Of a stretch of DNA of 59,299 nt, positions 53,774 through 59,299 are shown piece after piece; position 1 is the stretch's first letter, and every line of letters starts with the position of its first letter. The notes beneath the pieces were generated by a model. It was given only the letters and a program-made list of their open reading frames with translations, had not been told where the DNA came from and did not search any database. A program made the translations under genes and the position numbers. Source of the DNA: an uncultured Collinsella sp. (GTDB lineage Bacteria; Actinomycetota; Coriobacteriia; Coriobacteriales; Coriobacteriaceae); the NCBI GenBank assembly GCA_900542965.1, contig UQPY01000002.1:1-59299 (forward strand), read 5' to 3'.

Positions 53774-55198
53774 CTAGCACACACCTTCCACAAAGCGGTC
53801 GAGCTCAACAAAGCGGGAACCCTTGACCAGTACAACATCATGTTTTTCAAGCGCGCCGCCCATGCGGTCGAGCACCTGCTGATAATCGGAGAACACCTGG
53901 ATGCGGTCCTCGTCCATGCCCATCATGCGCGCGGCATCGGCCATAAGCTGGGACAGCTCACCACCCACGCACGCCAGCATGTCGAGCTTCTTGGCGGCGG
54001 CATAGGCGCCCACGAGCTCATGCATGCGAGGAGCCTCATCGCCCATCTCGCCCATCTCGCCCAGGATAGCCATGCGAGACCCCGCGCACGAAAGCGAGCA
54101 CAGCAGGTCGAGGCCAGCAGCCATCGATTCGGCACTGGCGTTATAGGAGTCATCGATGATGCGTGCACCGCTCTTGGCGCGCTTGATCTCCTGGCGGTGA
54201 CCGGTGATCGTGAGGCCCCTAAAGGCAGCATCGATCTGCTCGGGTGTCACGCCCAGGCGATAGGCAACCGCGGCGGCCTTAACGGCATTAGGAACGGACT
54301 GCACGCCGGGGATGGCAAGCATGGTATCGATCGTCTCACCCTGGCCAAAATCGAGCGTAAAGACCGGACGGCCCTCGTCATCAACACGAATGTCGCGGGC
54401 GCGGACCTCATCATCGTCCGATACGCCGGCCAGCATCACGTCGATACCAGCAGGCTGGGCGAACGTATCGCGAATGAACGGCGTAAAGTCGTCCTCGCCG
54501 CCCAAAACCAGCAGCGGCAAGAAGTCGCCGGCGGCGCACATACCCTGGACAATCTCGGCCTTAGCGCGGGCGATGTTCTCGCGGCTGCCCAAAATGCCGA
54601 TGTGAGAGGTACCAATCTTGCTCACGATGGCAAGGTTGGGATTGGCGGACTGGGACAGGCGCTCGATCTCGTGGAAATGGTTCATGCCCATCTCGAGCAC
54701 CAGGACCTCGGTATCGGCCGGAGCGGAAAGCACCGTGAGCGGCATGCCGATCAGGTTATTGAAATTGCCCTTGGTGGCCCAGACACGATAGCGCTTGGCG
54801 AGCACGGCGGCGAGCACGTCCTTGGTCGTCGTCTTGCCGATGGAACCGGTAATACCAACGACCAGGCAGCCAAGCTCCAGGCGATACGTGTGCGCCAAAC
54901 GCAGCAGAAACTCCTCGGGATCATCGGTCAGCAGGATGGCGCACCCCTTGTCCTGCGCCAGCGAGACCAGCTCGGCCTCGGGCTCACGCGTCATCACGAC
55001 GGCGCCGGCACCCGACTGGACGGCACGGGAAGCAAAATCATTGCCGTCGACGTTTTCACCGGGAAAGGCGATGAAAATCGTCCCTTCCTCGACCTGGCGC
55101 GAGTCGATAACGCACCCGCGGCATACCCGATCGGCTTCTCCCGTCACGGTTCGGGCCCCTGTTGCGGCCGCGAGGTTGTTGACGGCGATCTCTATCAT
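53774..55198 (-). CDS. murF: UDP-MurNAc-tripeptide:D-Ala-D-Ala ligase MurF
   Basis: 474 aa. It finishes the pentapeptide by adding D-Ala-D-Ala. The N-terminal domain has the MurF fold (VCRGCVIDSRQVEEGTIFIAFPGENVDGNDF), the P-loop is VGITGSIGKTTTKD near residue 110, and LEMGMNHFHEIERLS and IIDDSYNASAESM are MurF signatures. GGGGAG precedes ATG at 55198. MurE normally acts just before it, but no murE is upstream here; ftsI is 126 bases away. Confidence 0.96.
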   Translation of the reverse strand: MIEIAVNNLAAATGARTVTGEADRVCRGCVIDSRQVEEGTIFIAFPGENVDGNDFASRAVQSGAGAVVMTREPEAELVSLAQDKGCAILLTDDPEEFLLRLAHTYRLELGCLVVGITGSIGKTTTKDVLAAVLAKRYRVWATKGNFNNLIGMPLTVLSAPADTEVLVLEMGMNHFHEIERLSQSANPNLAIVSKIGTSHIGILGSRENIARAKAEIVQGMCAAGDFLPLLVLGGEDDFTPFIRDTFAQPAGIDVMLAGVSDDDEVRARDIRVDDEGRPVFTLDFGQGETIDTMLAIPGVQSVPNAVKAAAVAYRLGVTPEQIDAAFRGLTITGHRQEIKRAKSGARIIDDSYNASAESMAAGLDLLCSLSCAGSRMAILGEMGEMGDEAPRMHELVGAYAAAKKLDMLACVGGELSQLMADAARMMGMDEDRIQVFSDYQQVLDRMGGALEKHDVVLVKGSRFVELDRFVEGVC

Positions 55199-55252
55199 TG
55201 CAGCTCCCCTGTAAACCTAATAATGCTATCGGCGTATTGTATCCCAGCGCCG

Positions 55253-55276
55253 CACATGCGTGGTGCAGGGCATGTG
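55253..55276. repeat. Inverted repeat between ftsI and murF
   Basis: CACATGC (55253-55259) and GCATGTG (55270-55276) are perfect 7-bp inverted repeats with a 10-base loop, in the 126-base spacer where murE would normally sit. A minus-strand TACAAT nearby (about 55239) may be a -10 for murF. Confidence 0.5.
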
Positions 55277-55324
55277 AACACCCTCATATGGGACAACAAA
55301 CAACGCCCCAAAGATTGTAACCCC

Positions 55325-57190
55325 CTACTTCGTGTGCGGGATACCCAGCACGTCGAGCGCGTTGGCCATAATGGACTGGAACGGCACCGCAGCGGCATCT
55401 GAACCGCTCGGCGTTCCGTCGAGCGTGATATAGCACAGCACTTTGGGCGATTGTGCCGGCGCAAAGCCCATAAAGGACGACATGTAGTTCTCCTTGAGGT
55501 AGCCGCCGTTCTCGTCGGCACGTTCGGCCGTACCGGTCTTACCCGCCACGTCATAGCCGTCAACCGCGCCGCCAACGCCCGTACCCTCGGACACGACCGT
55601 CTGCATGCACGATGTCACCTGGGATGCGGCATCCTCAGAAATCGCGCGCTCGCCTTCGCCCCAGTCCTTCTCGTCGCCCTTGCTGGACTTATAGAAGTGC
55701 GGTGTCATCATCACGCCGCCGTTGGCGATGCCGCCCACGGCACGTGCGATCTCAATTGGCGAGACGGACAGTGCCTGTCCAAAGCTCATCGAGCCCAGCG
55801 TGGCGCCGTCATACTGGTCACGCTCCTTGACGATACCCAGGCTCTCGCCCGGAAAATCGACACCCGAGCTGTGACCGATGCCCCACTTGTCCACATAGGC
55901 GGCAAAGTCGTCGGCACCGATCTTGCGCCCCACTAGGACAAAGCCCACATTGGACGAACGGCGCATCATCTCGCGCACATCCATGGTCATGCCATAGTCG
56001 CGCTTATCGGCATCGGTAACGGTATCGTCGCCCACCTTGATGCTCGCCGGCACCTCAAACGACGTACTCGATCGCACGACGCCCAAGTCGAAGCCGGCGC
56101 CCGCCACGAGCGTCTTAAAGACCGAGCCGGGCTCGTAGGCGTCAGTGACCAGGCGCAGGTTCATATCCTCGGTCTTGGCGTTCTCCAGATCGGTCTGGTC
56201 GTAGGTCGGGTACGAGCAGGCTGCGAGAATTTCACCGGTCGTGGGGTCGGTGACCAAAGCCGAGCCGTTCTTGGCCTTTGTCTTCTCGACAGCCTCTGTC
56301 AGAGCATCCTCAGCCGCACGCTGGATATTGACGTCGAGCGTCGTCACGATATCAACGCCGTCGACCGCAGCCACCTTTTTATAGGCACCGCCCGCGATAT
56401 AGCTGCCGTCCCTCGCGCGCTCGCGTACGAGAGAACCGTTCGTGCCGGTCAGAAGCTTGTTGTATTGCTTTTCGAGACCCGTCAAGCCGTCGTTGTCCAC
56501 ATTCACTACACCCAGCACCTGCGATGCCAGATTGCCGTATGGATATACGCGCTTCATGGCCTGCTCAAAAAGCACGCCGGGCAGATTCTTCTTCTCCAGC
56601 GCCGCAGCATCGTCTTCGTCCACCTGGCGCTTGATATACACCCAGGTGCCATCGGACTCGACGAGCTTGCGGCAGGTCTTTTTATCGATTCCAGTTGCCT
56701 TGACCAGCGCCGACACCGTCTTGTCGACATCCTCGACAAGCTGCGGGTTCACGGCGATGTTGCGACATTCGACCGACGACGCCAGCACGTTGCCGTTGCG
56801 GTCGTAGACGGTGCCACGTTTGGCATAGAGGGTCTGCGCAAGCAGGCGGCGCGCATCGGCACGCTCGCGCAGTTTATCGGCTTCGACAATTTGATAGTCG
56901 GCAAGGCGAAAGACGCCCAAGCCCAAGCCAAGCCCAATGAATCCCATGACGGCTTTGCGGCGAGGCAGAGGCGCGCCTGTGAGCCATTCGGTCGACGAAC
57001 TCTTGCGCGACCTGGTGTTATGCACTTGAGGGCCGCCCGAGCCGCGAAGTCGCGACGCCGGGTCGTTGCCACGGGACTGCCCGGCGTTGTAAGATTGCCG
57101 ACCCGTTCCTTGATAACCAGAACGTCCCCGCGACGAGGGACGTCCAGAACCGCGGCCCCCATCGGAACCGCGGCGATAGTCATTTGTCAT
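55325..57190 (-). CDS. ftsI: Septal transpeptidase FtsI / class B penicillin-binding protein
   Basis: 621 aa. An Arg/Gly/Ser-rich cytoplasmic tail of about 80 residues precedes one membrane helix (AVMGFIGLGLGLGVFRLADY). The pedestal domain follows, then the transpeptidase: SVFK with the nucleophilic serine near residue 355, SSN in MMRRSSNVG, and KTG in AGKTGTAE. It crosslinks septal peptidoglycan with FtsW. No PASTA domains are present. ATG 57190 lies just after the ftsL-position gene. Confidence 0.95.
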   Translation of the reverse strand: MTNDYRRGSDGGRGSGRPSSRGRSGYQGTGRQSYNAGQSRGNDPASRLRGSGGPQVHNTRSRKSSSTEWLTGAPLPRRKAVMGFIGLGLGLGVFRLADYQIVEADKLRERADARRLLAQTLYAKRGTVYDRNGNVLASSVECRNIAVNPQLVEDVDKTVSALVKATGIDKKTCRKLVESDGTWVYIKRQVDEDDAAALEKKNLPGVLFEQAMKRVYPYGNLASQVLGVVNVDNDGLTGLEKQYNKLLTGTNGSLVRERARDGSYIAGGAYKKVAAVDGVDIVTTLDVNIQRAAEDALTEAVEKTKAKNGSALVTDPTTGEILAACSYPTYDQTDLENAKTEDMNLRLVTDAYEPGSVFKTLVAGAGFDLGVVRSSTSFEVPASIKVGDDTVTDADKRDYGMTMDVREMMRRSSNVGFVLVGRKIGADDFAAYVDKWGIGHSSGVDFPGESLGIVKERDQYDGATLGSMSFGQALSVSPIEIARAVGGIANGGVMMTPHFYKSSKGDEKDWGEGERAISEDAASQVTSCMQTVVSEGTGVGGAVDGYDVAGKTGTAERADENGGYLKENYMSSFMGFAPAQSPKVLCYITLDGTPSGSDAAAVPFQSIMANALDVLGIPHTK

Positions 57191-57207
57191 ACTCAGCTAC
57201 CGTCTTG

Positions 57208-57678
57208 CTACTGAGCGGTCGCGGTCGCGTTGGCGCCCGCGGCTGCATCCTGCGAAAAGTCAAGTGTAACGCTCTCGCTGGGCTCCACCATGCCATAAGC
57301 GCCCGCAAGGTCGCGAATGCGCGTGTCGGCGCCATAGACCGAATGCATGACCTCCAGGTCGGAGCTCTCATCGGTCGCCTTTTCGAGCGTGTTGGTAAGC
57401 TCGGCGTTGCTGTTGAGCACCTGGGCCGTAACGCCGGCGAGCGCCACGCGGGCGACGCCGATCGTCATGAAGATAGCCGCAATGATGCAAAACGTTTTAA
57501 GAACGCTCATGAAAACCGGGCTTACCGCCTGGTTTGCCTGACGGCCCGCGCCCGTGTAGACATCAAAGCGCGGCGTGCGCTGCTCACGGGGAGCAACGGG
57601 GGCCTGCGGCGTCTCACGATAGGCGGGCATGGCGTTCATATCATAGGCGAGTGCTGCGCTTGAAGTGTTGTAGCCCAT
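57208..57678 (-). CDS. Septum protein in the FtsL position
   Basis: 156 aa: a polar cytoplasmic N-terminus of about 55 residues, one membrane helix (VLKTFCIIAAIFMTIGVARVALAGV, about 59-83), a short coiled coil (VLNSNAELTNTLEKATDESSDLEVM), and an Ala-rich end. Size, topology and position between rsmH and ftsI match FtsL, which recruits FtsI/FtsW with FtsQ. FtsL diverges fast, so sequence alone does not prove it. GGGAGG precedes ATG at 57678. Confidence 0.75.
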   Translation of the reverse strand: MGYNTSSAALAYDMNAMPAYRETPQAPVAPREQRTPRFDVYTGAGRQANQAVSPVFMSVLKTFCIIAAIFMTIGVARVALAGVTAQVLNSNAELTNTLEKATDESSDLEVMHSVYGADTRIRDLAGAYGMVEPSESVTLDFSQDAAAGANATATAQ

Positions 57679-57768
57679 GATATGCCGCCTCCCATCCCGA
57701 GTACGTTGGTAGTGTGTTTAAGCTTCGTTTATGGTGCGAGCGGGAGGTCCAATATCGCGCGGTCGCGC

Positions 57769-58734
57769 CTACAGACGCTGCGCCACGCGGATTTTGGCTG
57801 ATCTCGCCCGAGGGTTGCGCTCAACCTCATCAGGCTGGGCAACCAAGGGTTTGCGGGTGATGACCTTGAGTATCGGCACGTTGCCGCACACGCACACCGG
57901 AATCTCCGGCGGACACGTGCACCCCTGGCTCATCTCCTTAAAGTGGTTCTTTACGATACGGTCCTCGAGCGAGTGATACGAGATGACGCAGATACGTCCG
58001 CCCGGGTTGAGCCACCTGGTGGCGGCATCAAGCCCTCGTTCGAGCACATCGAGCTCGTGATTGACCTCGATGCGAATGGCCTGGAAACTTTTCTTGGCCG
58101 GGTGTCCGCCATGCCGACGAGCGGCAGCCGGGATACCCGCCTTGATGATCTCGACAAATTGGCCGGTGGTTTCGATCGGTTCTTGCTCGCGGCGGCGCAC
58201 GATCTCGCGCGCGATCTGCGAGGCAAACTTCTCTTCGCCGTAGACGCGTAGAATCCGGGCGAGGTCGTGTTCGTTATAGGTGTTGATGACCTCAGCTGCG
58301 TTTAAGGTGTTATTACCCGGATCCATCCGCATGTCCAATGGGGCGTCCTCGTTATACGAAAAGCCCCTGCCAGGGATATCGAGTTGCGGTGACGAAACGC
58401 CCAAATCGAACAGGAAGCCATCGACCCCGGGCACCTCGGCCGAGCAAAGCAGCTCGTCCAAGTCGCCGAAGTTGCCCTTCAGCAGCTGGTGCGGAACTCC
58501 GGGAACCTCGCGGTCCAGACGGGCGCCAGCGGCCTCGAGGGCCATGTCGTCCTGATCGACGCCGAGCAAAAGGCCCGTCTCCCCCACCTGCGCGGCCATC
58601 TTTACCGAATGGCCGGCACCGCCAAGGGTGCAATCGCAGACAACGGAGCCGCTCTTTAGCCGCAGCGACTCAAGCACTTCGCCGAGCATGACAGGTTCAT
58701 GCCGATATTCTTGTGTCAAGATCCCACGCTCCAT
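57769..58734 (-). CDS. rsmH: 16S rRNA m4C1402 methyltransferase RsmH
   Basis: 321 aa. It methylates C1402 in the decoding centre of 16S rRNA. HEPVMLGEVLESL near residue 12 starts the protein; DCTLGGAGHS binds SAM; GVDGFLFDLGVSSPQLD, GFSYNEDAPLDMRMD and ICVISYHSLEDRIVKNHF are RsmH signatures. It is normally the second gene of division clusters, as here. Confidence 0.97.
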   Translation of the reverse strand: MERGILTQEYRHEPVMLGEVLESLRLKSGSVVCDCTLGGAGHSVKMAAQVGETGLLLGVDQDDMALEAAGARLDREVPGVPHQLLKGNFGDLDELLCSAEVPGVDGFLFDLGVSSPQLDIPGRGFSYNEDAPLDMRMDPGNNTLNAAEVINTYNEHDLARILRVYGEEKFASQIAREIVRRREQEPIETTGQFVEIIKAGIPAAARRHGGHPAKKSFQAIRIEVNHELDVLERGLDAATRWLNPGGRICVISYHSLEDRIVKNHFKEMSQGCTCPPEIPVCVCGNVPILKVITRKPLVAQPDEVERNPRARSAKIRVAQRL

Positions 58735-58754
58735 CCGTTACCCGTGCCTTGCCC

Positions 58755-59189
58755 TTACGAGAAGAAGAGGTCCAGCAGGGCCTCATCGTCATCGTCCTCA
58801 TCGGCCGCGGCGCGATCCCAAACCTCAAGGTGGTCGTAGTTGCCCACAACCGTGACCTCGCGGTCGAGGTTCGCCTGCTTGCGGAGAGACTCGGAAAGAC
58901 CGATACGACCGGCGCCGTCCACGTCCATCGACGTGGTGCGCTTGTTGATCGCCCTCATGAGCTTCTGGTCATTAATGTCACGCGGGTTAAAACCCTCGTG
59001 GCCCTCACGACCCGCGAAGAGTCCTTCGACCCACTTATCGAAGGCCTCGGCAGAGAACACGTACAGAGCATCGACATCCAGGGCTTTGAACACGCGAACG
59101 TGCTCTCCAAGTTCCTCGCGAAGGGGTGCAGGCAGGGACAGACGACCTTTTGCATCGAGATTGCGCTCGTATGCACCAGTCATTCCCAT
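58755..59189 (-). CDS. mraZ: Transcriptional regulator MraZ
   Basis: 144 aa with two AbrB-like half domains: YERNLDAKGRLSLPAPLRE (residues 7-25) and the second copy MDVDGAGRIGLSESLRKQA (about 88-106). MraZ binds repeats upstream of its own gene and controls the division cluster. An acidic extension (DEDDDDEALLDLFFS) ends the protein. GAGGGGAGGG precedes ATG at 59189. It is the first gene of the cluster. Confidence 0.96.
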   Translation of the reverse strand: MGMTGAYERNLDAKGRLSLPAPLREELGEHVRVFKALDVDALYVFSAEAFDKWVEGLFAGREGHEGFNPRDINDQKLMRAINKRTTSMDVDGAGRIGLSESLRKQANLDREVTVVGNYDHLEVWDRAAADEDDDDEALLDLFFS

Positions 59190-59227
59190 GTGCGCCCTCC
59201 CCTCGGTTACTCAGATGGCACGTACGC

Positions 59228-59272
59228 GGGGAACCACCCCGCCTGTCGACGTCATTAATAATATGGGGAACC
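59228..59272 (-). promoter_or_regulatory. mraZ promoter region with two GGTTCCCC repeats
   Basis: On the minus strand GGTTCCCC occurs at 59272-59265 and 59235-59228, 37 bases apart, flanking TATTAT (59263-59258), a -10 candidate. The -35 would lie in or beyond the adapter. MraZ operators elsewhere are repeats around TGGG, so these repeats may be its sites, but the match is weak. Confidence 0.4.
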
Positions 59273-59277
59273 GCCCC

Positions 59278-59299
59278 CTGTCTCTTATACACATCTCCG
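59278..59299 (-). other. Nextera transposase adapter (Read 2 side), not genomic
   Basis: CTGTCTCTTATACACATCT is the reverse complement of the 19-bp mosaic end, followed by CCG, the first bases of the Read 2 adapter complement. Genomic sequence ends near 59277. Confidence 0.96.

Noticed and set aside
53840..55402. A 520-codon plus-strand frame, and similar long frames opposite argG, polA, murC, ftsZ and cyuA-like genes
   Set aside because: These are antisense shadows of well-supported genes caused by high GC at third positions; composition is His/Gly/Arg-heavy with no recognisable motif.

Overview
The window is an assembled contig of a high-GC, gene-dense bacterial chromosome. Both ends carry Illumina Nextera adapter sequence, so they are library or assembly edges and not natural ends. 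Gene content and order suggest a Collinsella-like member of the Coriobacteriia (Actinomycetota): a division and cell-wall cluster of actinobacterial style running into pgeF, yggS, sepF, yggT and divIVA, no ftsA next to ftsZ, a PolA with a degenerate proofreading domain, and strong G/C-ending codon use. This placement is inference from gene content; no 16S gene is present.

Layout. 1-2050: a truncated Tat-exported protein behind a Fur-like operator, then a MoaB/MogA-type gene and moeA (all minus strand). 2262-5862: a CLC anion transporter, a lipid kinase, a small GGQ-domain release-factor-like protein and xpt. 6021-10134: an MFS exporter, a MetY-type sulfhydrylase, a redox C_GCAxxG_C_C protein and a YigZ/IMPACT protein. 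10361-12214: RNase P RNA and ribosomal protein S1. 12530-17716: a HAD hydrolase, an L-cysteine desulfidase/serine dehydratase-like enzyme, rpiB, ndk and argH. 17835-19745: a 56-aa unknown protein, argG and an arginine-rich leader peptide that I read as a transcription attenuator. 20020-26902: a Cof-type HAD phosphatase, polA, an M18 aminopeptidase, yaaA and a membrane-anchored unknown. 26976-29421: TPP riboswitch, thiC and thiD. 29482-32597: an SGNH hydrolase, a PARG-like macrodomain protein, a BI-1 family protein and a small unknown. 32847-34587: a low-affinity phosphate transporter (PiT) with its DUF47 partner. 34872-35402: a nitroreductase.

35569-59189 is one long minus-strand block. In transcription order it holds mraZ, rsmH, an ftsL-position protein, ftsI, murF, mraY, murD, ftsW, murG, murC, murB, ftsQ, ftsZ, pgeF, pstS, pstC, pstA, pstB, phoU, yggS, sepF, yggT and divIVA. 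It covers peptidoglycan precursor synthesis and septum assembly. A complete high-affinity phosphate operon sits between pgeF and yggS, which are adjacent in many Gram-positive bacteria, and murE is missing from its usual place between ftsI and murF.

Most of the window is housekeeping. The points most worth a second look are the argG leader-peptide attenuator (19560-19745), the apparent non-ATG start of yggT in frame with the sepF stop, the pst-phoU insertion with Pho-box-like repeats, a family of 68-bp palindromes with compensatory changes, and a C-poor tract that ends inside the nitroreductase gene.
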